64,000 bases of DNA from NCBI GenBank assembly GCA_001792895.1, contig MARA01000066.1, positions 1-64,000 on the forward strand. Direction: 5' to 3'. Made by a program: the position numbers and the translations under genes. Shown here one piece after another: positions 53,451 to 64,000 of the stretch (positions are counted from its first letter, which is position 1; each line of letters opens with the position of its first letter). The DNA is from Lentinus brumalis (Eukaryota > Basidiomycota > Agaricomycetes > Polyporales > Polyporaceae). The notes under the pieces are model-generated. The model was not told where the DNA came from. It saw only the letters and a program-made list of their open reading frames with translations, and did not search any database.

Positions 53451-54949
53451 GCGCGACTGACGTGTACTGCTAACCCCTATGTCCCGCACTCCTCCGTCTC
53501 AAATACCTATGCGTTTGCTTTTCGGATACGGACTCTGTTGCTCTTTTGGATGAATACCGGCACGACAACCTTCTGGACTTGTACAGTAGACTTCAGTCAT
53601 GTCCTATAGCCCACCAGCCTGACTCTACCATCGACTATAGGCACGATCTCGCACCGGCAATACTCTGATGCTCTGTAATGTTACCCGCTCAACTTCCTGG
53701 ATGACTCTAGGAAGTCAGTAGACGACCCTATTCGACTGTAGTCGCTCGCACTACTAGTGGGATGGACTCATTCCTGTAGAGCTAGAAGCTAAGCTACATG
53801 ATATTGTCATCCAACATCTGCGGTATACCGACGCTGTAATACTAAAAGCCGGTAAGTTTCCAGCGCACGTGCGAGGACTGCTTCCGGTGGAATCGGAGTC
53901 CTTTTCAACCAACAGCATGGCGCCGCGCAGCCTCTCTTCTCCTCTCACCGTGATCACCCACACCCTAAACATATGCACTGGCTACGCCGCCAGGGCTAGG
54001 TCGACGGTGGTGTTCTATGCACCCTCAGACGTTTGAGAGAGTTCAAGTAAGTACGTTCGAGTTTTGCGCACCAGCTCACGCTCACGCTGCTCATAGCCTC
54101 CCGGACATGACACTCAAGTCCGCTTCTTATGTCTACACTTCATTTCAGGCCATGCCACGCCCTATCGTGGCTATGTCCCCCATTTGCCGTACGCCACATC
54201 AACCTGAGGTTTGGTCGAGACTTTGCGTCCGACCAGTAGACCGCCGCTTTGGCCGTCTACGGTGTTTGCCCGCTCATCATCCAGCCCATCAATCCAGCCC
54301 TCTCCTCGCGCGCGACCCGTTAGCACACCTGTCGTTGCCTCTGACGGGGACGTTAACATTGTACACTTATGTACTTCACATGTCATAATCGAACTCCGAG
54401 ACCGGTCTGACATTATCTATGACTGCTATGTACATGTGGAGACGATCGCAAGAATAATCTGACTGTAGGAACAGTGCACACCCACGCGGCCGCCTGCTCA
54501 TGAGTCACGACGATGGCGGACGGCTCCGGACTCATGCGAGCCGGATTTCGAAGCCCGATGAGCAACAACCTGGACACTCCTGGCGGCCAGGCTTATGTAT
54601 CAGAGTACGAGTGGACGATGGAATGACTGTCAGAAAGACAGGTCAGGCCATCTGAGCAAACTGGAAGTGCGTACGCTCACAGCGGCGAGGCAGACATCTC
54701 CATCTCTGCTCGCCAGCTCAGCGAGCAGCCCAGCGTCGCTTCAATGCGTGCGTCCCAGTTCTAGGGCGTCATTTTGGCACATAAATATCAATCACACCGT
54801 GTTCGTTTCTCTCTCTTCTCCTCTACATGTCCTCTTCCGTTGTTTTCGCGTCCCTCTTCTTCCCTTGATTCATCCTTCCTTAGCTTATTTTTCCCTCGCT
54901 CTTTGGTTCTCTTCTATTGAGCGCATCCGGCACGTTCCTCCCAGACATC
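53451..54949. other. No confident gene; flank of the small four-exon gene
   Basis: A plus-strand frame at 54211-54462 (ending VNIVHLCTSHVIIELRDRSD) might be a terminal exon, but no start is visible. The last 150 bp before 54950 are a CT-rich tract typical of basidiomycete promoters, and an AT-rich CATAAATATCAA box lies at about 54780, 170 bp before the ATG. Confidence 0.4.
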
Positions 54950-55499
54950 ATGGCGCGCACAAGATCGACATCACGCATGCCTCGCGTTGATACCTACCCA
55001 CAATTTACGACCGGGGATCCTACTAGCAACCGGAGACACGTCGGAGACGTTCGCAACTACCTTGAGGCCGCGTTCGTTGTACGTTCTCGTGCCTTGCGCG
55101 TTTGAACATTGACTGACTCATGTGACGGCAGTCGGTGGATGAGCCTGATCCCGCGTCGCCGTCCGTGCTTCCTCCCCAACCCGTCATTGTGAGACCTTTG
55201 CACCGTATGACTGGAGGCAACTTAACATGATGTGGCCTCCATAGCTGCCCGTGAGACCCAGCGACATTGATGTCTCCTTCGCGGTCGACAGGTCAACCAC
55301 CGTTGGAACCGAGGACGAGGGCATCACTTCACGCCAGCCCCGCCACTTCATGATCACGGCAGCGCTCACTGTGAGTGTCGACTCGGACCTGCCAGGCTTG
55401 TACATGGCAAACGACTGACTAACTCTGGATCAGGGAGTCGTGGGCAGTCTGCGCCGCAAGATCGCGCAGTTCCTCCGCCGCATCTCACGACGTCAATAG
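54950..55499 (+). CDS. Small hypothetical protein (125 aa, four exons)
   Basis: A clean gene model: exons 54950-55078, 55132-55188, 55245-55370 and 55434-55499, all junctions in phase 0. Introns of 53, 56 and 63 nt begin GTACGT, GTGAGA and GTGAGT and end CAG, TAG and CAG, with branch-like CTGAC/CTAAC motifs near 55109-55116 and 55411-55422. The product starts MARTRSTSRMPRVDTY, contains RRHVGDVRNYLEAAF, an acidic SVDEPDPASPSVLPP exon, a third exon DIDVSFAVDRSTTV..DEGI, and a basic end LRRKIAQFLRRISRRQ. There is no signal peptide or membrane segment. I do not recognise a family. Intact splice sites and frame over four exons argue for a functional or very recently functional gene. Confidence 0.7.
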
Positions 55500-57479
55500 T
55501 GGCATCAGAGGATGACCCTCGCCATTCCGACAACTGCGTCGTCCGATCTTGCAGATAACAAGTTGGTCGAAGTATCCCTTGTCGATTTCTTGCATATCTT
55601 GCTCCTTCTCCCTGCATAATTGCTCTAATCTCCGGACCTAATTTTGATGTATCGATACCATCCTCATTTTGCTCATCGCGCTGTCTTTGCTTGCTTTGCC
55701 AACACCATACCATCTTGTACCATAGCCTCTCCTCGTCACCTCTGCTTGTCGCACCGTCTTTACTTGGTTGCTTGTCCGAATGACGTGTCCTGATGTAGCA
55801 TATTGCGATTATATATCCCTACTATCCTGTAATACACCACTCTGTACATCGAGTCTTAGCAGTGAACCCCGCAAGGTAGCACCGCGCTTCCCGCACTCCC
55901 CCAGGTACACAATGATGCCTGTCCTCTGGATGCTGCTGGAGGAAGTAGGGAGGGATTAAGCAACTCACTCGCGGATTTCTCTGGGCACTGTCTGGGTAGG
56001 TAAAAAAACATCGTACACAGGCGACCGTTCGTTCCATCCCTCCAGTGTGCGCCGCGATCGAGGCTCACGAGCACGGTATCAAACCGCGGATGCAATTCAA
56101 ACCAACGTGGCGTCCCGCGTAGCATCTCGTGGTGCATCCCTCCGGCCGCGCTGGGACTGCAGGAACTGCCGCAAGTGTGAACCCACTGACCAGGCGCGGC
56201 TAAATCAGCGCGTGTGTGAGCTTTGATGATTGTCCTCCTGTATGTAGGCTGGAACAGCACGTCAGTATGAGGTTGTCCTGCGGAGCATCGGACGAATGGC
56301 ATACCTGGTGACCTGCCTCTTCGACCCCGTCTTCATCAGTCTCTGCTGCCGCCGCTAGATTTCGGAGCCGCTCGTCCTCACGATCTTCAGACATGCTGTC
56401 GGAGCTCGTCGAGCCGTCCGAGTCCGAGTCGCTGTCGCCATTCAGGCGACGCATCAGCATGTGGGAGTACTTCAAGATGTCACCAAATAGCATACGTCGC
56501 GGTCCAAACTCCGCTGAGTCAATCGTGTTCGACCGTGTGATCTTGCGGATAATCTGGCCAAGTGCGTTGTGCAGACTAGACGTGCGCCAGTGACGTTTGA
56601 CCGCGGAGATGTGTACATCCGAAGCAACGCGTACGTATGGACTAGCCAGAGGTACGTACGTATATGTACCAGCCTTCTGCTTCAGTGCTGACGTGCACTC
56701 CGCCGCGACAAGCTAATCGCCGGGTCCCGCAGTCGCAGCGCTCTCCAGTGCCCTACGTGTGTTGAGTAACAGGTGCGACCAGCAGGTTTCTATCGCAGAC
56801 GTTGACAACCGTCTCTCATTAGCATACGGCACAGACGACGCGGATGTGCGTATCCGTGGGTTGCTCACCGTCGCTTTCGTCACCGCACTCGAGCTGACGG
56901 TCCGTCCTCTGCACGTATATCCTACCCAGCTTCTCACCAGCTCGTGTTTCGCACAAGCCCGCGAGAAGGACGAGTCCGTCTTGCTCTGTACCCTGCGCAC
57001 AACATACCGTCCGGAGTCGCTTTGCGCGTCAAGGCCGCTGCTCGCAGCCCGGTAGAGGTACATCTTGGCCCCGTCGAATCGTTGTGCTGCAGGAACTTGT
57101 GCTATGTATAATCACCACATACTCACCGGCATATCATAGCGTCCGCGAGTGAATTCTTTGGCCAATGGACCTTCAGCTGGCTTGAGGCGTGTTGGTATGC
57201 TGAGGACACCAGAACGAGCTTAAAGATAAGTATGGCTGCCAAGAGGGTGGCACCGGGAGAAGCCGAGACCGTGGGAAGCGGGGGAGGGGGGTCATCCCCG
57301 GTTCCTATATCGTGACGGCCACTTTGGCAGTATAATATACGCTTTCCTCGTCTCCATAGCATCATTTCTGTCTGCGGATCATCGGGACACTCGAACATAA
57401 TGCCAGCTCTGCGACGTCAAGGACTCACTGAGGCCATGGGATTTTAAGTTCCTCTTTCCCCCGTTCTCCGCACCTAGAC
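55500..57479 (-). other. Candidate minus-strand hypothetical gene, unresolved
   Basis: A helical segment HWRTSSLHNALGQIIRKITR leads into MLFGDILKYSHMLMRRLN and an acidic Ser/Asp run (DSDSDSDGSTSSDSMSEDRE) at about 56593-56310, with a possible donor after GVEEAGHQ. This looks like real coding sequence of an unknown protein. The plus-strand frame at 56759-57055 is equally open but without motif. The rest shows no gene. Confidence 0.35.
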
Positions 57480-60400
57480 ATGACGAAGAAGATGTCTGTT
57501 AGGGTCCCGGGTGCAGTGCAGGTAAGTGCTGTGGTTAGAACGCGATGTTTGGAGACTCATGATACGCGAAGCCATCTGAAGACCACATACAATTCTGGGA
57601 CAAATGCAAGAAGAACTGGAGACGGCAACTGGAATAATCGCCTCAAGAGCAAGGCACACCGTCAAGTCACAGTCACTGCGCAGACCGGGAGACTAACCAC
57701 GTTATTCAAGAAAACGTTGACGTCTGCCCGTCCCGAACCTTCTCCCGGTCCGTCGCCTCTCACACCCGGTGGAGCAGCGTCCTCCAGCTACACGGAAGCA
57801 GCGTCGTCCGGCCGCAGGGAAGCAGCGCCTTCTAGCGACGCGGAAACAGCATCTAACCACAGAGTGTGGAAATCCCATATTGCACCAGCTAGACCAGTCG
57901 TTATCACAGATACGTCTTCTGTTTATGTGTCACGAACACTGCTAAGCATAAGACATTCAATTGCAGCTGCATTCATCGTTCCTGATGCGACGATACGCCG
58001 CTTACGGGCACTCATCTCAACATTGCCGCCTCAACCGGCCGGCAGCATCAATGCCAGCCCCAAAATACGACTTTTCGGCCTGCCCAAGTTATGCCGACGA
58101 CGGAGAGTACGAGTCCCCATGGCAGTTTGTAGACTCGTACCTGAATTATGCACTCGGTTACGGTCTATCGGCTGCAGAACTCGCCGAGCGGTCGGAGCGG
58201 ATAAGGCAAGGGACCCTTGGTCTGGTCACCTGCTGTGACTGGTTGCAGACGGTCGTACGCTGGCCCAGGGTAACCATGCTGCTACTGGAGGGCAAGTTAG
58301 CACGGCTGAACGCTCGAGGTCTCTTCTACGTGGGTTCTCGTCTCATGAGTCGTTAGTGCCACGTACTTATAACTATTACAGCGGTGCTCGCGAGCCTTCT
58401 GCGCACACAGCACCTGCTCCTCAGGTTGTCACGACCTGACTGCGGACACGGAGATACGTGCTCACCTAGGCTCGAGGACGTCCGGACTGGGCTCTGCGCA
58501 CCAACCGACCAGAACGTATACACTGGGGATGTCGGCTCCAGTGCGGATCGGCCACCTCAGACTCTATCACAGCCCCCTCTTCCCGCATTCTCACCAGATC
58601 ACGCAGCCATCAGTCTCGGCAGGCACGTACATTCAGAACAAACTGAGGCCTTGTTGCAGCTGCTTCGGGTTGCGATCGAACACGACGCTCACCGGGATCG
58701 TCGACCGCATGGAAAACGGGATTCACGAAAACACTCCTCACGCCTACCTTCCCTTCTCATCACTCGGCGAATTGTTGAAGCGTAAGAATACGCAGATAGA
58801 CCGCCTCCGATTCGACAGCCTCAATCGTGCAGGTAGCCATTTGGTTCGTGGGCGGACAATCAACGGGTACAGGCTTTCTGTATGCCGTATCTGCATCCGA
58901 TCCTCACAGCCCGCGTACATTAAGTCGTCGCCATCGCTCGGGGGAATGGTATGGGCATCCATGCGATTGTCGCGCGCCTCGACTCTACAAATGCCCGAGT
59001 ATGCTCTTGACAATCATACGAAGAAGTCGACTTCCAGAGGTCGTCCCGTCTCTGAGAGTTGGGTAGCCAGCGCGCAGCTCGCGGTCCCTAGGCCTTCCAT
59101 CTTTATCTGCTACTGGTCGGAAGTTCACTTCGAGCCCGGTCCTCGCATCGGCGGGGGTTTCCACTGTTCTCGAGATGCTACGGAACCTCCAGACCATCCT
59201 CCCTCTCGGCGACGACGACTTCGACTCGCCGATGGCTTATGTCATTGAGGTAGACGAGCTCAAGCTGGAAAAGGGATTCCGTCGAGAACCATGCAGCAAT
59301 ATGATCCTGGGTCTGTCAAGAGCACGGACATCAATGCTCGTTGGAGTTCCGCTCCTGGTACGAGCTCTGAGTCCTCAGCGACCTATTGAGTTCTCAGCAA
59401 GTACATGCGGCCACGGACGTGCATGATACTTGCGCTATGATTGCTGCAGCTCACTCATATTGTTCGTCTTGCTCCAGGCTACCGTTATCGCAGTATCTTG
59501 CCTCTCCGACAATCATAACAAGTATGCGGTCCTCCAGTTCGTGATCTCTGGGACTTGCAAGCAAGAGGATGCGAACGCCCACGCTGTCCTGTTGGAGAGA
59601 GTCGTTGAAGCCCTGCGGACGCACTTTGGACTGGGTTCACGACGCAAGGTCTACTGCATCGCCTCAGACGGAGAATCACGCCGGGGCAAGGCTTTGGGAG
59701 CCCTGACTATGTCTCGTGAACTCGGTGTCGCGTCTCCCATTTACCCGCTGCTCCAACCATTTTCCCTCTTCAACCGACTCGTAGGCGCAAATGATCTCAC
59801 CTGCGACAAAAACTGGAGACATGTGCTGAAGCGGTTCCAAAACGCTCTCCTTCGCTCCGCACCCCTCGGCATCAATGGATCCTCCCTCTCTCGCCCGTTG
59901 ATTAAGGTCCACCCGATGGATGGCTTGGAGATGAAGTTGTACACGGCTGATTCCCTTCTTTCTCCCAACGACCCGCAGGAGGTAACTTTGGCGTTCAAGC
60001 TCCTAAACTCATTCTCGTCTCTTCCACTCGCTGAATCTACCAGTTCTGCTCCCATCTACCAGCGAACTCGGCGCAGCCTCTCTGCTTGGGCGTGTTTACA
60101 TGCGCCTGCTCAAGTGCTACACAGACAGATCCTCATCCCTCTGTGATCAGCTGGAGCAGCTCGGTGCTGTCTTGCATCTCCTCCTCGTTCGCTACATGCA
60201 CGATAAGGGCGGCTTCATCCCAGCCATCTTGTATCTCGACGCACAAATCATGATCAAGAAATTTACGGATCGAATCTGGATCATCATGCTGGGTACAGCC
60301 GGGCTGGAGAAGGTGTTCGGGATTGTTCGCACAATGATTGGCTCCGACTCGAATGTGGATCAGCTCCAGCTCGCAAACCGAGTCACAGGAGCGACACAAT

Positions 60401-60750
60401 GCTCGAGAATATTGCAAGAACATCCCGAGTGGGATCGGGGTCCACGGAGACTGGCCATTCCATCGCTCCAAGGCCGTGCAGATGACGCCTCAACAGCTGC
60501 TGACCATGTGAACCCAGCATCGTGGACCGGAGACGTCTCAGTTCAGGACATCGTCCTTCAGAAGGGAAGTGCTTACGTTGTAAAAACACCAGCTATCGGG
60601 ACGCTGCTGAAGCTGAGGACGTCGATACCGACTACGAAGTCGTCGACCCCACAAGCGCCGGAGGAAGGGTTAAACTTGACCGTCGCTGTGGCAGACAACC
60701 ATCAGAACCCAGTAAGAGGGGTGAACCGAGACGGGGTCCCGGAGAAATGA
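57480..60750 (+). pseudogene. Degraded P-element/THAP9-like transposase-family gene
   Basis: Matches, in order, the signature of a very high-copy Agaricomycete protein family. FWDKCKKNWRRQLE is near 57590, YLNYALGYGLSAAELAERSE near 58150, and CCSCFGL..VNGIHENTPHAY with LKRKNTQIDRLRFDSLN near 58660-58830. A DDE-type first Asp follows in VIEVDELKLEKGFRR near 59240. Then come SDNHNKYAVLQFVISGTCKQ, YCIASDGESRRGKALGAL near 59660, DLTCDKNWRHVLKRFQNALL near 59800, LSPNDPQEVTLAFKLLNSF near 59960, FIPAILYLDAQIMIK near 60220, FGIVRTMIGSDSNVDQLQL near 60320 and EHPEWDRGPRRL near 60420. Several frame changes (about 58500, 58850 and 59090) show it is not intact. Relation to P-element transposases is an inference from the DE..R/K..RW-like and SDGE motifs; family membership itself is well supported. 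Confidence 0.65.
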
Positions 60751-61771
60751 CATACCTTCACCGCCCGACATGGTCAGGGCATGCGCGTACTCGGACGTCG
60801 CAATGAAAGCAGCAGCAAGGTGGCAGGGTAGCGCATGTTGCAAGTTGAGCTATGAAGAGAAGACGGCACCAGGCCGGGAAACGTGAATCTCGGAAGGAGG
60901 AAATGAGTGACGAATTGAAGACACCGCGAACGATTCACCTGCTCTATATAGTAGTGTCCGACCATAGCATGCTAGGTCTCATTCCGCATACTTGGATACT
61001 TGATGAATTTGAGGGCGCCCGAAGATCGAACTGTTCCAGCCATGTCTGCATCCCTGATTCCCGCCCTTAACGTGGGAGCCGACACGGCCATCGAGACATG
61101 AGTTTGCTCTGTCCATCTCGTCCTGGTGGGCATGCCTAGCCTGGCATGCAAGTACCCGTTGTACCTCGCGCACAGCTGTCAGATTTTTGGTGGTCTCTTT
61201 ATCTGGAATGATCGAGGTCGGCTCCACCTTCGTCGTGTTGCAGACCGAGCGCGTCGTTAAGTGGAAGACCCGCCGTTGGCGCGCTGTCCTGACTTGGGAC
61301 GATATGCCATGCCATGTGGCAAGTGTGGCCTGGTGACCGTGGGTCCATGTGAATGCCCACTTGTGAGGTGGCAAGGTATCAACAGGCGATGTATCATCGC
61401 CGGCGCGTGCTTATGAGGCGAACCGTGATGCGCTTCCCCCACTCCCCACTTAAACTGATTCAGGCTGTGTACTCTTGAGGGTCAGCGCATGTCCTCGTGA
61501 CAACGACTGAGTACTCACCGCAACAGCTTTCAAGCTGCGGCCGGTCGGCGAGACGCGGTCAGTCCAAATGCCGTCTACATGATAGCAACAACATGATTCA
61601 CATCGTCCAAGTTCCAACCTACACTCGTCCGGTCCACGCGTACAGGGTAATGTTACAGAGAGTACAAAGGTCCGCGGGGTCCCTCAGAAGCTTCTCCACA
61701 GTGACCCAGCTTTCCCTCTTCGGAACCCCGCTGAAAGACAAATCGCATCAAGCTGACATCGGCAATGAGTC
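60751..61771. other. Intergenic, nothing recognised
   Basis: Short open frames on both strands without motifs or convincing introns. Lies between the 3' ends of the transposase remnant (plus) and the mannosidase piece (minus). Confidence 0.45.
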
Positions 61772-62890
61772 TCAAGCCTGCAGGACGAACCTAGGCTTGC
61801 GCAAAAGAAGCTTGACGGTCTTGACCTCGAAGCCATGGAAGCTGAGCTTCACGGCAGAGGACGCGTCCTCCGCCTGGTAGACGCTGAGTTCCTCGAGCTT
61901 GTCCTCCAGCAGGTTCGTGATGAGCACTTTCGCGACGGAGAGATGCTCGGCGAACTTGAGCTTGACGGTGCCGCGTCGACCGTACGCCTCGTAGAGACGC
62001 AGGACGACCGAGGGCGATTCGTGCGATTCGAAGTCGTCGTCCAGTTCGCGCTTGACAGTCTCGAGGAAGACGTTCGGTGCACCTTCGAGCTGGAAGGCGG
62101 GCTTAGTCTTGAGAAGCGAAGGAGGCGCACTAGTGTTCACGTCAGCATGACCCCGCTCGTTCTGAGGTAGATGGCCTTACCGTGGATGGGCGAGTTAAAC
62201 CGGATCGCAGCGATCGGAACATCAGATTCGAGGAAGTGACCTTGGTCAGGCATGACCGCCCACGAGAACTCGTGCTTACCTACAGTACACGTCTGTATGA
62301 GCCTTCTGCCCAAGATGATCGCCCGGAAGTACATACTCTGGTCCTGTTCAGCATCGGGTGCGATTGCAGCACGGAGCAAGGAGATACGCAAGACGTTTCC
62401 GCGGCACGAGAAGCCGTACTTCGACTCCGACAGGATAGCGACACCGTAGCCATACTCACTGAGGTCGGCGTGCTACATGGAGGCCAGTTACTATCGACTG
62501 CAGGAGACGGTAATTGATGCACGCACCTTGTGACCGCAGACCTCGAACTTGGCCATATCCCAGGTCGGGTTCTTATGAGTCGGACGCTGGACGTGTCCGA
62601 GATGCGTCTCGTACGTCGCAAAGTCGTTCTTGATGGTAAGCGGCAGCTCGAATTTGTGGAACTCGTGGCGTTCGTGCCAGTCGACCTCCGCGTCGAAGCG
62701 GAAGAATGAACGCAAGTTCTTCAGCGGAGCTGCGAACCAGTCGGTGTCCGTCTGAACCCACGGTTATCGTGGCTAGTAACCTGGGATGGCATCCAGAGAG
62801 ATCTAACGCTGATAGCAAGTGAAGGAAGAAGAGCCGACACACCGGCTCGAAGGTTACAACAATTCTCTCGATGATGCGGACAGTGTTCAA
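61772..62890 (-). pseudogene. GH38 alpha-mannosidase, C-terminal part only
   Basis: Minus-strand exons: 62890-62858 (ends RIIERIV), 62802-62781 (ISLDAIP), 62751-62527 (FDAEVDWHERHEFHKFELPL, THKNPTWDMAKFEVCGHK), 62472 to about 62342 (ADLSEYGYGVAILSESKYGF, LLRAAIAPDAEQDQ), about 62281-62181 (KHEFSWAVMP, GHFLESDVPIAA) and 62131-61772 (PNVFLETVKRELDDDF, VVLRLYEAYGRRGTVKL, FHGFEVKTVKLLL). Splice sites are good and no stop interrupts these exons, unlike the catalytic part at 37416-41088. These are the C-terminal beta-sandwich regions of Ams1-type enzymes. They begin at the point of the protein where the plus-strand piece stops. Alone it lacks the active site and cannot be an enzyme. Confidence 0.82.
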
Positions 62891-63850
62891 CGGTACAACA
62901 TTGACTGCAGTGCGGACACGCGTCCATGCATTTAATCAGAAGCCCGTCTGACCGACGTGAAGTTGCGTGAGTGGCGAGTGGCAGGGGCGAGAGTGGCGAC
63001 AGTACTCACATTGGTTTGGTAGCAACTCAGCAATTGCCACATACACTCTGACCCACTCAACGACGGGAAGGGAACAATCGCATGCGATGCTCCACTTGGG
63101 GAGAGCTATATGCGAAGGGAGTCGCAAATACAATGATGGCCTGCCTAGGGATGACAAGAACTCAGCATTAGGCTGTCTTCACGAAACGAAGGGCATACTG
63201 TTCATCAACATCACTCATTGCGGCGAAGGGTGGGGATGAGCCACTACGGGGCCGTGTGCGAGAGGGAGGAAGAGGGAAAAGAGCAGGCTCAAGGCGCTAC
63301 CGAGGCAAGAGAGATACAAAGCAAGAGCGCAAGCGGCAACAGAGAGGCGGCATATGATCGATTGATAGAAGTCGACCGTTTCGACCAACCCCTGCACCCT
63401 GGAGCTAGTCGGCCTCGGGACATGTGTGCGGCTGGTTGCGTAGTACAGCATGCCAGGCGACCTCGTTTATCGCCTTCGACTAGACGCAGGAGACACCTTG
63501 GTCTGATAGGGCACGACTTGGAGGACGGAGCTGAACGCGTCGTCAGGTGTATATGGACGTGCACATCTGAATGAATGAAGCGCACAGCGCCCAACGTCGC
63601 GTACACCCCAGCGACGCATATAACAGTATGGATCTCTAGCGAACACCGCTCAGGTGTACTCCTCCCGCTGGCGAGCGTCGGAAGCAGGATGACGCTCGTC
63701 CGAAGAGACCTGCTAGTAGCGGTGATGCACGAAGGTCGGCGGCCTAGCCGGCCGCTGCTTCCCCCGGACCCGCGGGTTGGCGTTGCTAACAGCCGCATGT
63801 AAGCATCTTCTAGAGCACCAGATGGTGTACAAGTTCTCACTGTAGATCCT
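62891..63850. other. No supported gene; presumed second rearrangement junction at its left edge
   Basis: Mannosidase similarity ends at about 62890. The rest contains only motif-free open frames. A 200-codon minus-strand frame (63289-63924) starts in the coiled-coil exon of the edge gene and runs on past that exon's donor into non-coding sequence. Confidence 0.45.
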
Positions 63851-64000
63851 CCTTCGTCGCGTCCGCCCTCAAGTACAGACAGCCGATGCTGCGCACGATA
63901 GAGGGCCTGTTGCTTCTTGGTCATTTGTTGACGAAGTCGTTCAGCTTTCGCAGCATCTCGGACGACATACTTGCGACGATTCGCGATGATGTCTTCCTGA
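63851..64000 (-). CDS. Partial RING/coiled-coil paralog, coiled-coil exon only
   Basis: The minus-strand frame entering from the right edge encodes EDIIANRRKYVVRDAAKAER then LRQQMTKKQQALYRAQHRLS and VLEGGRDEG, ending at a GTGAGA donor near 63840. It aligns without gaps to the coiled coil of the plus-strand RING gene near 42080-42215 (shared RR..VV..AA....LR.Q...K.QAL..AQHRL..LE). The RING part must lie outside the window, so identity as a RING protein rests on the paralogy. Confidence 0.55.

Noticed and set aside
63289..63924. 211-codon minus-strand ORF at the right edge as a single exon
   Set aside because: Only the first part is coding-like; a GTGAGA donor near 63840 ends the coiled-coil exon and the rest is read-through.

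Overview
The window looks like a transposon-rich stretch of an Agaricomycete (basidiomycete, probably polypore-like) genome. This rests on short GT..AG introns of about 50-60 nt with CTGAC/CTAAC-like branch sites, GC-rich coding exons, a chromodomain Ty3/gypsy element, an RNase H-bearing LINE, and recognisable members of high-copy basidiomycete families (rve-type integrase with an N-terminal helical domain; P-element/THAP9-like transposase). I see no bacterial-type operons, tRNA or rRNA.

Layout. 1-6 kb: degraded unknown gene, RNase H tail of a dead LINE, gene-poor DNA, a GGTCC-rich element with hAT-like termini, and a broken DDE integrase gene on the minus strand. 6.24-22.77 kb: one higher-order minisatellite array split by a 12.3-kb LINE (8777-21060) with a perfect 14-bp target-site duplication, an 18-A tail, an intact ORF2 (endonuclease-RT-RNase H-CCHC), a zinc-knuckle ORF1 and an extra 5' ORF. 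23.1-29.6 kb: a decayed minus-strand Ty3/gypsy chromovirus with a 784-bp 5' LTR, gag, a -1 slippery heptamer at the gag stop, pol with chromodomain, and an antisense coiled-coil ORF; its second LTR is not seen.

29.6-64 kb: intron-rich cellular-type genes, many hypothetical and several broken. They include a WD40 protein (minus), the N-terminal and catalytic part of a GH38 alpha-mannosidase (37.4-41.1 kb, plus), a RING/coiled-coil protein (plus), a pair of paralogous unknown genes in opposite orientation (35.6-36.9 kb minus; 44.7-46.2 kb plus), a clean four-exon small gene (54.95-55.5 kb), a degraded P-element-like transposase (57.5-60.7 kb), the C-terminal part of a GH38 mannosidase (61.8-62.9 kb, minus), and the edge of a second RING/coiled-coil gene (minus).

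The main structural inference is that 41.09-62.89 kb is inverted. The two mannosidase pieces end and begin at almost the same point of the protein; turning the segment back would rejoin them and would also put the two RING paralogs, and the two copies of the unknown gene, in the same orientation. Most premature stops in the dead elements look like CGA to TGA changes, as expected from deamination of methylated CpG.

Exon limits come from reading splice signals by eye. Family names rest on motifs recognised from memory; no database search was run.
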